From contig NZ_JBIGHW010000008.1 in NCBI RefSeq assembly GCF_043555875.1, positions 168,866-232,865 on the forward strand: 64,000 bases of DNA, in the 5' to 3' direction. Numbering within the stretch: position 1 is the stretch's first letter; the number at the start of each line of letters is the position of its first letter. The notes under the pieces are model-generated. The model did not search any database. It was not told the DNA's origin and saw only the letters and a list, made by a program, of their open reading frames with translations. This document shows positions 37,446 through 44,647 of this stretch, one piece after another. This stretch comes from Pelomonas margarita. GTDB taxonomy: Bacteria; Pseudomonadota; Gammaproteobacteria; Burkholderiales; Burkholderiaceae_C. A program made the translations under genes and the position numbers.

Positions 37446-38582
37446 ATGGAACGCGACCAGGCCTCGAAATTCATCAACGACCTGCTGCGCCTGATGCTGT
37501 CGCGCAAGGGCTCCGACCTGTTCCTGACGGCGGAGTTCCCGCCCGCCATCAAGGTGGATGGCAAGATGACCAAGGTCTCGCCGCAGCCGCTGACCGGCCA
37601 GCACACGCTGCAACTGGCGCGGGCCATCATGAACGACAAGCAGGCCGCCGAGTTCGAGCGCTCCAAGGAGTGCAACTTCGCGATCTCGCCGCACGGCATC
37701 GGGCGCTTCCGCGTGAACGCCTTCATCCAGCAGGGCCAGGTGGGCCTGGTGCTGCGCACGATTCCGTCCACGCTGCCCACCATCGAGTCGCTGGACCTGC
37801 CGCCGGTGCTGCGCGAGGTGGTGCAGCACAAGCGCGGCCTGGTCATCGTGGTCGGTGCCACCGGTTCGGGCAAGAGCACGTCGCTGGCCGCGATGATCGA
37901 CGAGCGCAACCAGACGACCTACGGCCACATCGTGACCATCGAGGATCCGATCGAGTTCGTGCACCCGCACAAGAACTGCATCGTCACGCAGCGCGAGCTG
38001 GGCATCGACACCGACAGCTGGGAGGCGGCGCTGAAGAACTCGCTGCGCCAGGCGCCCGACGTCATCCTGATGGGCGAGCTGCGCGACCGCGAGACCATGG
38101 ACCACGCCATCGCCTTCGCTGAGACCGGCCACCTGTGCATGGCCACGCTGCACGCCAACAGCGCCAATCAGGCGCTGGACCGCATCATCAACTTCTTCCC
38201 CGAAGAGCGCCGCCAGCAGCTGCTGATGGACATCTCGCTGAACCTGCGCGCGCTCATCAGCCAGCGGCTGCTGCCGCGTCGCGAGGGCAAGGGCCGCGTG
38301 GCGGCCGTCGAGATCCTGCTGAACACGCCGCTGATCTCCGATCTCATCTTCAAGGGCGAGATCAGCGAGATCAAGGAGCTGATGAAGCGCTCGCGCGAGC
38401 AGGGCATGCAGACCTTCGACCAGGCGCTGTTTGACCTCTACGAGGCCGGCAAGGTCACCTACGAGGACGCGCTGCGCAACGCCGATTCCGTCAACGACCT
38501 GCGCCTGCAGATCAAGCTGAACAGCGAGCGCGCCCGTACCGGCGACCTGTCCAGCGGCACCGAGCACCTCACAATTCTTTGA
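37446..38582 (+). CDS. pilU: PilT-like retraction ATPase PilU
   Basis: A 378-residue PilT paralogue. It has LMLSRKGSDLFLTAEFPPAIK, Walker A VVGATGSGKSTSLAAMI, Asp box TIEDPIEFVHP, Walker B ILMGELRDRETM, His box TGHLCMATLHANSANQA and a C-terminal extension (about 340-378) typical of PilU. It assists PilT-dependent retraction in the same complex. An independent start (ATGGAACGC) follows the copy B repeat, so relative expression of the two motors may depend on that element. Confidence 0.95.
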   Translation: MERDQASKFINDLLRLMLSRKGSDLFLTAEFPPAIKVDGKMTKVSPQPLTGQHTLQLARAIMNDKQAAEFERSKECNFAISPHGIGRFRVNAFIQQGQVGLVLRTIPSTLPTIESLDLPPVLREVVQHKRGLVIVVGATGSGKSTSLAAMIDERNQTTYGHIVTIEDPIEFVHPHKNCIVTQRELGIDTDSWEAALKNSLRQAPDVILMGELRDRETMDHAIAFAETGHLCMATLHANSANQALDRIINFFPEERRQQLLMDISLNLRALISQRLLPRREGKGRVAAVEILLNTPLISDLIFKGEISEIKELMKRSREQGMQTFDQALFDLYEAGKVTYEDALRNADSVNDLRLQIKLNSERARTGDLSSGTEHLTIL

Positions 38583-38585
38583 CCA

Positions 38586-38645
38586 CCCCCTACCGGCTTC
38601 GCCGGCCCCCTCAAGGGGGCGCCGCTGGCGGCCCGGCAAAGCCGG
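38586..38645 (+). repeat. Palindromic repeat cluster after pilU
   Basis: Three adjacent hairpin units: CCGGC-TTC-GCCGG (38593-38605), CCCCCTCAAGGGGG (38606-38619), and GGCCCGGCAAAGCCGG near 38630-38645. It sits immediately after the pilU stop and probably acts as a transcript end. It is related in style, not exact sequence, to copies A-C. Confidence 0.6.
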
Positions 38646-38700
38646 TTCTGCGGCGGCCGCTGAGTCAATCGCGGCACCGGGATTCAGGACGCATCAGCAC

Positions 38701-39591
38701 ATGAGCACTCGCACTTACGAAGCAACTCCCTCCCGCCGCGTCGCCTTCCTGGGCCTGGGCGTCATGGGCCATCCCATGGCCGGCCATCTGGCGCGTACCG
38801 GCCACCAGGTCACCGTCTACAACCGCACGACGGCCAAGGCCGAGGCCTGGGCTGCGGAGTACGGCGGCGCCTTCGCGGCCACGCCGGCGGCGGCCGTCAA
38901 GGGCGCGGAGTTCGTGTTCTGCTGCGTCGGCAACGATGACGACCTGCGCTCGGTGGTGCTGGGCGAGCAGGGCGCCTTTGCCGGCATGGCGGCCGGCGCG
39001 GTGTTCGTCGACCACACGACGGCCTCGGCCGCCGTGGCGCGCGAGCTGCATGCCGAGGGCGCGAAGCGCGGCATCCCGTTCGTCGACGCGCCGGTGTCCG
39101 GCGGCCAGGCGGGTGCCGTCAACGGCGCGCTGACGGTGATGTGCGGCGGCGAGGCGGCGCCGTTCGACGCGATGAAGCCGCTGGCGCTGGCCTTCGCCAA
39201 GGCCGTCGCGCTGCTGGGCGGCCCGGGCTCGGGCCAACTGGCCAAGATGGTCAACCAGATCTGCATCGCCGGTGTCGTGCAGGGCCTGTCCGAGGCCGTG
39301 CGCTTCGGCCAGAACGCGGGCCTGGACATGCACCAGGTGCTGGACGTCATCGGCAAGGGCGCCGCCCAGAGCTGGCAGATGGACAACCGCGGCAAGACCA
39401 TGGCCGACGACAAGTTCGACTTCGGTTTCGCGGTGGACTGGATGCGCAAGGACCTGGGCCTGGTGCTGGACGAGGCGCGCCGCAACGGCTCGCGCCTGCC
39501 GCTGACGGCGCTGGTGGACCAGTTCTACGCCGACGTGCAGGCACTGGGCGGCAGCCGCTGGGACACGTCGTCGCTGATCAAGCGGCTGTAG
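38701..39591 (+). CDS. NAD(P)-dependent beta-hydroxyacid dehydrogenase (GlxR/GarR/MmsB-like)
   Basis: A 296-residue 6PGDH-like oxidoreductase. An N-terminal Rossmann motif VAFLGLGVMGHPMAGHLA binds the cofactor; VDHTTASA, FVDAPVSGGQAGAVNGAL (substrate-site signature) and the catalytic Lys in KMVNQI follow. DKFDFGFAVDWMRKDLG is the C-terminal helical signature. Substrate could be 2-hydroxy-3-oxopropionate, 3-hydroxyisobutyrate or a related acid; the sequence does not decide. Its stop codon TAG is the last three bases of a REP GTAG. Confidence 0.88.
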   Translation: MSTRTYEATPSRRVAFLGLGVMGHPMAGHLARTGHQVTVYNRTTAKAEAWAAEYGGAFAATPAAAVKGAEFVFCCVGNDDDLRSVVLGEQGAFAGMAAGAVFVDHTTASAAVARELHAEGAKRGIPFVDAPVSGGQAGAVNGALTVMCGGEAAPFDAMKPLALAFAKAVALLGGPGSGQLAKMVNQICIAGVVQGLSEAVRFGQNAGLDMHQVLDVIGKGAAQSWQMDNRGKTMADDKFDFGFAVDWMRKDLGLVLDEARRNGSRLPLTALVDQFYADVQALGGSRWDTSSLIKRL

Positions 39592-39662
39592 GGCGGGTAG
39601 CGACCCGCCGTTTGTTGGCGTGGTGCCGTGCGATGTAAGCGGCGGGTCTTGACCCGCCCTAC
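39588..39662. repeat. BIME-like REP pair forming both gene ends
   Basis: GTAG plus the palindrome GGCGGGTAGCGACCCGCC, a spacer of about 32 nt, then GGCGGGTCTTGACCCGCC and CTAC. The TAG of the left GTAG is the stop of the dehydrogenase gene. The CTA of the right end is the reverse-strand TAG stop of dolP. Opposed hairpins between convergent genes make this a likely bidirectional terminator. Same family as 12216-12312. Confidence 0.88.
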
Positions 39663-40267
39663 TTTTTCGGCGCGTAGCGGGCCAACTCGTCCTCGCTGAT
39701 GATCTCGAAGGCGCGCACCACCTTCTTGACGCCGCTGACCTGGCGCGCGATCTCGGTGGCACGATTGGCTTCGCGCTCGGTGACGCGGCCCATCAGGAAC
39801 ACCTCGCCACGCTCCACCACCACGTAGAACGCGTTGCTGATCAGGTCGCGCGCGTCGATGAACTGCGCCTTGACGCGGCTCTTGATCAGCACGTCGTTGG
39901 AGCGGCCGCTCAGCGAGCTGTGCATGGTCACGGCGGCTTCATTGAGCACCTTGCTGACGTTCTCGACGCCAGCCACCGCGCGCTCGACGGCGGCGTGGTC
40001 GGCCTCGTTGCGGGCCTCGCCGGTGATCAGCACGACGCGGTTGTAGCTGTTCACGTTGATGTGCACGCGGTCGCCCAGTTGCTCGCGGATGCGGCTCGCG
40101 GCCTTGACCTCGATGGTCTCGTCCTCCAGTTGCATGCCGGAGGTGCGGCGGTCGGTGGCGACCGAGACGCCGCCCACCATCGCGCCGCCGATCAGCAGCG
40201 GCGCGCAGCCGGTGGTCAGCGCGCTGGCCAGCAGGGCGGCCGTGAGGGTCAGGGAGAGCTTCTTCAT
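39659..40267 (-). CDS. dolP: BON-domain lipoprotein DolP/YraP
   Basis: A 202-residue outer-membrane lipoprotein: signal with lipobox region LTTGCAPLLIGG, then two BON domains (about 45-115 with IREQLGDRVHINVNSYNRVVLITGEA, and 122-190 with VKAQFIDARDLISNAFYVVVERGEVFLMGRV). E. coli DolP supports envelope integrity and BamA. Third gene of yraN-diaA-dolP, the conserved order next to rsmI. The stop codon lies in a REP element. Confidence 0.93.
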   Translation of the reverse strand: MKKLSLTLTAALLASALTTGCAPLLIGGAMVGGVSVATDRRTSGMQLEDETIEVKAASRIREQLGDRVHINVNSYNRVVLITGEARNEADHAAVERAVAGVENVSKVLNEAAVTMHSSLSGRSNDVLIKSRVKAQFIDARDLISNAFYVVVERGEVFLMGRVTEREANRATEIARQVSGVKKVVRAFEIISEDELARYAPKK

Positions 40268-40288
40268 CGGGAATCCATCGGGAAAAGG

Positions 40289-40867
40289 TTATTCATCGCT
40301 GCCGAGCAGCTGCAGGTCGACGGCGTCGGCCAGCGCATGCAGCAGCACGCGCTGGGCTTCCACAACGCGTGGCTCGCGTGCGTGGCTGACGCGGATTTGG
40401 ATGTCGGTGTCCTGCAGTACGCCGCGCCACTCGTCGGCCGCGCCCTGCGGTTGGGCCGTCAACGCGATGATGCTCATCTCCTGCGCGTGGGCTACGGCCA
40501 GCGCGGGCTGCCAGGCGTCGCGCTGCTCGCGCAGCGGCTCGATCATGATGAGCACATCGCCAGGGTGGCCGTGGGCCTGCAGCAGTCGGGCCAGGTCCAG
40601 CCCGGCGGCGTCGCGGGCCTGGGCGGCCAGGCTCCATGCGGCCAGGCCCGGGCGCTCCTGCTCGAATCGGCCGGCCAGGCGGGCGGCGAGGTAGTCGGCC
40701 TCCATGCTGGCCAGGCCATGCGCGGCGCACAGGATGCGGTTGCCGCCGGTGATGGCGTCCACCACCATCTGTGCCGCCATCGCGAGGGGCCGGGCCAGTT
40801 GCTCGGCGGCCTGGTAGAGCAGGTCGGCGCTCTCGAAGAACTGTTGCTGTATGCGTTGCTCAATCAT
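40289..40867 (-). CDS. diaA: SIS-domain protein DiaA/GmhA-like
   Basis: A 192-residue SIS-fold protein: MIEQRIQQQFFESADLLYQAAEQL, GGNRILCAAHGLASMEADYLAARL (the Ser/Gly-rich phosphosugar site is altered to AAHGLAS), and HGHPGDVLIMIEP. Position between yraN and dolP fits DiaA, the DnaA-binding initiation factor, rather than the paralogous heptose isomerase GmhA. Loss of the canonical GNGGSA-type loop also argues against isomerase activity. Confidence 0.85.
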   Translation of the reverse strand: MIEQRIQQQFFESADLLYQAAEQLARPLAMAAQMVVDAITGGNRILCAAHGLASMEADYLAARLAGRFEQERPGLAAWSLAAQARDAAGLDLARLLQAHGHPGDVLIMIEPLREQRDAWQPALAVAHAQEMSIIALTAQPQGAADEWRGVLQDTDIQIRVSHAREPRVVEAQRVLLHALADAVDLQLLGSDE

Positions 40868-40894
40868 GCGGGCGGATCATAAAAGCCCCTCGCT

Positions 40895-40924
40895 CAGGGC
40901 ACCCCGCTGAACGCGGGCGCCCTG
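40895..40924. repeat. Hairpin upstream of diaA
   Basis: CAGGGC-A-CCCCGC-TGAAC-GCGGG-C-GCCCTG forms a long interrupted stem in the 245-bp diaA-yraN gap. It is followed by a GCGGC/GCCGC mini-hairpin (about 40940-40955) and then repeat copy C. In mRNA of the yraN-diaA-dolP direction it would sit just before the diaA start and could reduce read-through. Confidence 0.55.
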
Positions 40925-41004
40925 CCTGGGACCGCGCTGCGGCATGAGCCGCAACGCTTCGCCAGGCACAGCGCGCCCACTGGGCGCACTGTGTCCGGGC
41001 TCAG

Positions 41005-41089
41005 CCCCCGAGGGGACGGCGATGCCTTTGGCATCGAGCCAAAGGCACGTCGCCTGCGGGCCGGCTTGGGGCGGCCCGGCGCCGGGCCG
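41005..41089 (+). repeat. Dispersed structured repeat, copy C (yraN-diaA gap)
   Basis: GCCCCCGAGGGG, stem TGCCTTTGGC (41023-41032)/GCCAAAGGCA (41038-41047), then GGGCCGGCTTGGGGCGG and CCCGGCGCCGGGCC. Outer blocks agree with copies A and B; the stem has a third unrelated sequence but pairs perfectly. Confidence 0.78.
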
Positions 41090-41112
41090 CGTTGAAGGTC
41101 CACAGTGTGCGG

Positions 41113-41505
41113 CTACTGGGCGTCGAACGCGGCCTGCAGCCAGGTCAGCTGCTCGCCATCGATGGCCACGACGTCGAAGCGGCAGGGCGGCGGCGTGGCG
41201 TGGCGCAGCAGGTAGTGCTGGGCGGCGTAGATGAGGCGCTGCTGCTTGCGCGTGGTGACGCTGGCGGCCGCGCCGCCGTGCGACGTGTCGGCCCGCGCGC
41301 GCACCTCCACGAACACCAGCGTGCCGTCGCGGTCCTGCATGACGAGGTCCACCTCGCCGGCATGGCGGCTGGGGCCGGCGGCGACTCGATAATTGCGCTC
41401 CAGCAGGCGCAGGCCAGCGCGTGCCAGGTGCGCCAGCGCGGCGTCTTCCGCCGCGTCGCCGCGCGTCTTCGTCGCCGGTTTTGATCGAGAGCCCCAGTTG
41501 AACAT
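41113..41505 (-). CDS. yraN: YraN/UPF0102 endonuclease-fold protein
   Basis: A 130-residue protein: GDAAEDAALAHLARAGLRLLERNYR, then GEVDLVMQDRDGTLVFVEVRARAD, which supplies the E...D...ExK-like PD-(D/E)XK nuclease core (GEVDLV and VFVEVR), and SVTTRKQQRLIYAAQHYL. The family is a predicted Holliday-junction-resolvase-like nuclease with unproven function. Its start codon overlaps the divergent rsmI start by 8 bp if the TTG start of rsmI is right. Confidence 0.92.
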   Translation of the reverse strand: MFNWGSRSKPATKTRGDAAEDAALAHLARAGLRLLERNYRVAAGPSRHAGEVDLVMQDRDGTLVFVEVRARADTSHGGAAASVTTRKQQRLIYAAQHYLLRHATPPPCRFDVVAIDGEQLTWLQAAFDAQ

Positions 41506-42418
41506 TGACGCCTCCCTGCTTCGCCAGGCCGCTCAGGCTGCGGCCGGCGGCCAGCAGTATCCGGCCGCGACGCTCTATCTCGTCGCCACGCCCATCGGCA
41601 ACCTGGCCGACCTGAGCCTGCGCGCCATCCACTGCTTGAGCCTGGTCGACGCGCTGGCCTGCGAGGACACGCGCCAGGGGGGCGGCCTGCTGCGCCACCT
41701 GGGCCTGCACAAGCCGCTGATCGCGCTGCACCAGCACAACGAGCGCGAGGGCAGCGCGGCCGTCATCGCACGGCTGGCGGCGGGCGAGCGCGTGGCCTAT
41801 GCGTCTGACGCCGGAACGCCCGCCATCTCCGATCCTGGTGCCGTTCTCGTTCAGGAAGTGGTGGCCGCCGGTTACCGCGTGCTGCCTTTGCCGGGCCCCA
41901 GCAGCACGGTGACGGCCTTGTCTGTCGCGGGCGACACGGCGGCGACGAGTTTTGCCTTTGCAGGTTTCCTGCCTACCAAAGCCGGCGAGCGCCGCACGGC
42001 GCTGCAGGCTGTGCTGGCGGTGGAGGGCCAGAGTCAGGTGGTCTTCGAGGCGCCGCACCGCATCGTCGACGTCATCGCGCTGCTGGCCGAACTGGCGCCG
42101 GCGCGCCGCGTGACGGTGTGCCGCGAGCTGACCAAGCAGTTCGAAAGCATCCACACCGCCGACGCGGCTACGTTGCCGGCGTGGCTGGCCGCTGACACGC
42201 AGCGCCAGCGCGGCGAGTTTGTGCTGGTGCTGCACGCGCTCGCCGCCCAGGTGTCGGCGGAAGACGAACTGCCGGCCGAGGCGCAGCGCACGTTGGCGCT
42301 GCTGGCGGCCGAACTGCCGTTGAAGCAGGCCGTGGCGTTGGCCGCGCAGATCAGCGGCGCGCCGCGCAACCGGCTCTACGAGGCCGGGCTGAAGCTCAAA
42401 CGCGCCAGCGACGAGTAG
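41498..42418 (+). CDS. rsmI: 16S rRNA C1402 2'-O-methyltransferase RsmI
   Basis: About 306 residues in the SAM-dependent tetrapyrrole-methylase fold: TLYLVATPIGNLADLSLRAI, ALACEDTRQGGGLLRHLGL, ISDPGAVLVQEVVAAGYRVLPLPGPSS, FVGFL-type motif FAFAGFLPTKAGERRTAL and VVFEAPHRIVDVI. It 2'-O-methylates C1402 in the ribosomal P site. No ATG lies near the expected start; TTG at 41498 gives the family's usual N-terminus, while an upstream in-frame start would extend 35 residues across yraN. Confidence 0.92.
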   Translation: MNIDASLLRQAAQAAAGGQQYPAATLYLVATPIGNLADLSLRAIHCLSLVDALACEDTRQGGGLLRHLGLHKPLIALHQHNEREGSAAVIARLAAGERVAYASDAGTPAISDPGAVLVQEVVAAGYRVLPLPGPSSTVTALSVAGDTAATSFAFAGFLPTKAGERRTALQAVLAVEGQSQVVFEAPHRIVDVIALLAELAPARRVTVCRELTKQFESIHTADAATLPAWLAADTQRQRGEFVLVLHALAAQVSAEDELPAEAQRTLALLAAELPLKQAVALAAQISGAPRNRLYEAGLKLKRASDE

Positions 42419-42437
42419 CCGCGACCGCCGGCTGGCC

Positions 42438-42770
42438 TCACTGGCCGGTTGTGCGCTCGTTGTGCTTCTTGCGGCGGATGTCGCGGCTGGCGCCGTCCTG
42501 CATCGCGTGCAGGCGGCGGCGCTCCTTGGCGGTCACGGTGCCGTCGGCCTTGGCCCTGGTCTCGGCGTTGTCGATGCGGACCTGCTCTTTCTCCAGGCGC
42601 TGCGTTTCCTGTGCCGTCAGGCTGCCGCTGGCGGCGCCCTGGGCGATGCGGGCCTGCTGATGGGCTTCGCGCTGGTCCACGCGCGGCGTGTTGGTGCCCG
42701 GGGTCTGGGCGAAGGCATTGGCGCCGGCCAGGGCCAGCAGGGCAATCAGGGTCTTGGGCGAGGTCTTCAT
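42438..42770 (-). CDS. Small exported basic protein of unknown function
   Basis: A 110-residue protein with a signal peptide (MKTSPKTLIALLALAGANAFA), then a highly charged helical region (QREAHQQARIAQGAASGSL, TAQETQRLEKEQVRIDNAE, VTAKERRRLHAMQDGAS). The two T-A-x-E-x-x-R-L units read like a short internal repeat resembling EF-hand-like/helical duplicated units. It is convergent with rsmI (19-bp gap). No function can be assigned. Confidence 0.7.
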   Translation of the reverse strand: MKTSPKTLIALLALAGANAFAQTPGTNTPRVDQREAHQQARIAQGAASGSLTAQETQRLEKEQVRIDNAETRAKADGTVTAKERRRLHAMQDGASRDIRRKKHNERTTGQ

Positions 42771-42905
42771 GGGGTGCTCCTGGGGAGGGTGGGGTGGCAA
42801 GGCCCCTTCACAACGGCGACTGTGCTGCGCCGGTCGACCCTGGCGGCGTAACTGGGCATGCCCATGTCTTTCAAGGTCTGACAGCCAGCTTCCTAGAATC
42901 GCACC

Positions 42906-44369
42906 ATGATCGCCGTCGAACCCACCCTGGCCCGCCTGGCCACCGCCCGCTCGCAACTGCTGGAGCCCTTCGGCCTGACCGAAGCGTCCCTGTCGCAGGC
43001 GCTGCGCCTCATCACCGAGCACCGGGTCGACGACGCCGACCTGTATTTCCAGACCACGCGCGCCGAGGGCTGGAGCCTGGAGGAAGGCATCGTCAAGAGC
43101 GGCTCCTTCAGCATCGACCAGGGCGTGGGCGTGCGCGCCGTGGCCGGCGAGAAGACGGCGTTCGCCTACTCGGATGACATCTCGCTGGACTCGCTGCTGG
43201 ACGCTGCCCGCACCGTGCGCACCATCGCCGCCGCTGGCCAGAGCAAGAAGGTGAAAGTGCCTTCGCAGAGTCGTGTGGCCGGCAGCCGCGAGCTGTATGG
43301 CGTTGCCGATCCCATCGCGAGCCTCGACAGCGCCGCCAAGGTGGCGCTGCTGGAGCGCGCCGAGAAGATGGCCCGTGCCAAGGACCCGCGCGTGGCCCAG
43401 GTCATGGCCGGCCTGGCTGCCGAGCATGAGGTGGTGCTGATCGCTCGTGCCGACGGCACGCTGGCCGCGGACGTGCGCCCGCTGGTGCGCCTGTCCATCA
43501 CCGTCATCGCTGAGAGCAATGGCCGCCGCGAGATCGGCTCGGGCGGCGGCGGCGGTCGCTTCGGTCTGGCCTATTTCACCGACGAGATGATCGCCACCTA
43601 CGTCGATCACGCCGTGCACGCGGCGCTGACCAACCTGGAAAGCCGCCCCGCGCCGGCCGGCGAGATGACCGTCGTCGTCGGCCCGGGCTGGCCCGGCGTG
43701 CTGCTGCACGAGGCCGTGGGCCACGGGCTGGAGGGCGACTTCAACCGCAAGGGCTCCAGCGCTTTCTCGGGCCGCATCGGCCAGCGCGTCGCCGCCAAGG
43801 GTGTGACGGTGCTGGACGACGGCACGCTGCCCGACCGCCGCGGCTCGCTGAACGTTGACGACGAGGGCTGCGCCAGCCAGCGCAACGTGCTGATCGAAGA
43901 CGGCATCCTGAAGGGCTACATCCAGGACGCGATGAATGCACGCCTGATGAAGACCGCCCCCACCGGCAACGGCCGCCGCGAGAGCTACGCCCACGTGCCC
44001 ATGCCGCGCATGACCAACACCTACATGCTGGGCGGCAAGGACGACCCGCAGGAGATCGTCGCGTCCATCAAGAAGGGCCTGTACGCCACCAACTTCGGCG
44101 GCGGGCAGGTGGACATCACGAGCGGCAAGTTCGTGTTCAGCGCCAGCGAGGCCTACTGGGTGGAGAACGGCAAGATCCAGTACCCGGTCAAGGGTGCCAC
44201 CATCATCGGCAACGGCCCCGATGCGCTGACCCGCGTCAGCATGATCGGCAACGATATGGCGCTGGACACTGGCGTGGGCGTCTGCGGCAAGGAAGGCCAG
44301 AGCGTGCCGGTGGGCGTGGGCCAGCCGACGCTGCGCATCGACGGGTTGACCGTCGGCGGCACGGCTTGA
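42906..44369 (+). CDS. tldD: Metalloprotease TldD
   Basis: A 487-residue TldD/PmbA-family protease subunit: DLYFQTTRAEGWSLEEGIVK near the N-terminus, the zinc motif HEAVGHGLEGD (HExxxH, about residue 268) and a C-terminal beta domain with GGGQVDITSGKFVFSASEAYWVENGKI. It pairs with TldE (PmbA), not encoded here, to trim unfolded peptides such as microcin precursors. The stop is followed by the aromatic leader region. Confidence 0.95.
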   Translation: MIAVEPTLARLATARSQLLEPFGLTEASLSQALRLITEHRVDDADLYFQTTRAEGWSLEEGIVKSGSFSIDQGVGVRAVAGEKTAFAYSDDISLDSLLDAARTVRTIAAAGQSKKVKVPSQSRVAGSRELYGVADPIASLDSAAKVALLERAEKMARAKDPRVAQVMAGLAAEHEVVLIARADGTLAADVRPLVRLSITVIAESNGRREIGSGGGGGRFGLAYFTDEMIATYVDHAVHAALTNLESRPAPAGEMTVVVGPGWPGVLLHEAVGHGLEGDFNRKGSSAFSGRIGQRVAAKGVTVLDDGTLPDRRGSLNVDDEGCASQRNVLIEDGILKGYIQDAMNARLMKTAPTGNGRRESYAHVPMPRMTNTYMLGGKDDPQEIVASIKKGLYATNFGGGQVDITSGKFVFSASEAYWVENGKIQYPVKGATIIGNGPDALTRVSMIGNDMALDTGVGVCGKEGQSVPVGVGQPTLRIDGLTVGGTA

Positions 44370-44427
44370 AGCCAGCCTTGGTGTCTCGCGAAACCGCAGC
44401 GTAACGGTCGTGCTAGATTCCGTTCCC

Positions 44428-44490
44428 ATGTTCCGCGCAGCTTATTTTGGCTTTTGGTTTTTTCCCCGCCCCGGCGGTGGAGAGTCCTGA
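44428..44490 (+). CDS. Aromatic-rich leader peptide of the DAHP synthase gene
   Basis: A 20-codon ORF, MFRAAYFGFWFFPRPGGGES, in which 7 of residues 2-12 are Phe, Tyr or Trp. It precedes an intrinsic terminator and the DAHP synthase gene, which makes it a classic attenuator leader sensing charged aromatic tRNAs. No strong SD is seen. An extended -10-like TGCTAGATT ends 8 nt before the ATG, so transcription may start almost at the AUG (leaderless initiation; inference). Confidence 0.82.
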   Translation: MFRAAYFGFWFFPRPGGGES

Positions 44491-44556
44491 GCGCGCGCGC
44501 TGAACACAACAGAACTCCCCAAAAACCGCCGAGGCCGCCCAGCCCGGCGGTTTTTT
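44472..44556 (+). promoter_or_regulatory. Transcription attenuator (antiterminator/terminator)
   Basis: Terminator: CCGCCG (44526-44531) pairs with CGGCGG (44545-44550) followed by TTTTTT (44551-44556), with an A-run before the stem. Competing antiterminator: CGGCGG (44472-44477) inside the leader ORF can pair with the same CCGCCG, and GGAG (44479-44482) with CTCC (44515-44518). Ribosome position on the aromatic codons would choose between them. A CACTTTGC/GCAAAGTG hairpin follows at 44582-44600. Confidence 0.8.
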
Positions 44557-44647
44557 GTTTTCGGCCGGCGCGTTGCGCCTTCACTTTGCTTCGCAAAGTG
44601 AGCCTGCAACGCAACGGCAAGCCGTTGTCATTACCAGAGGTGCCCCG

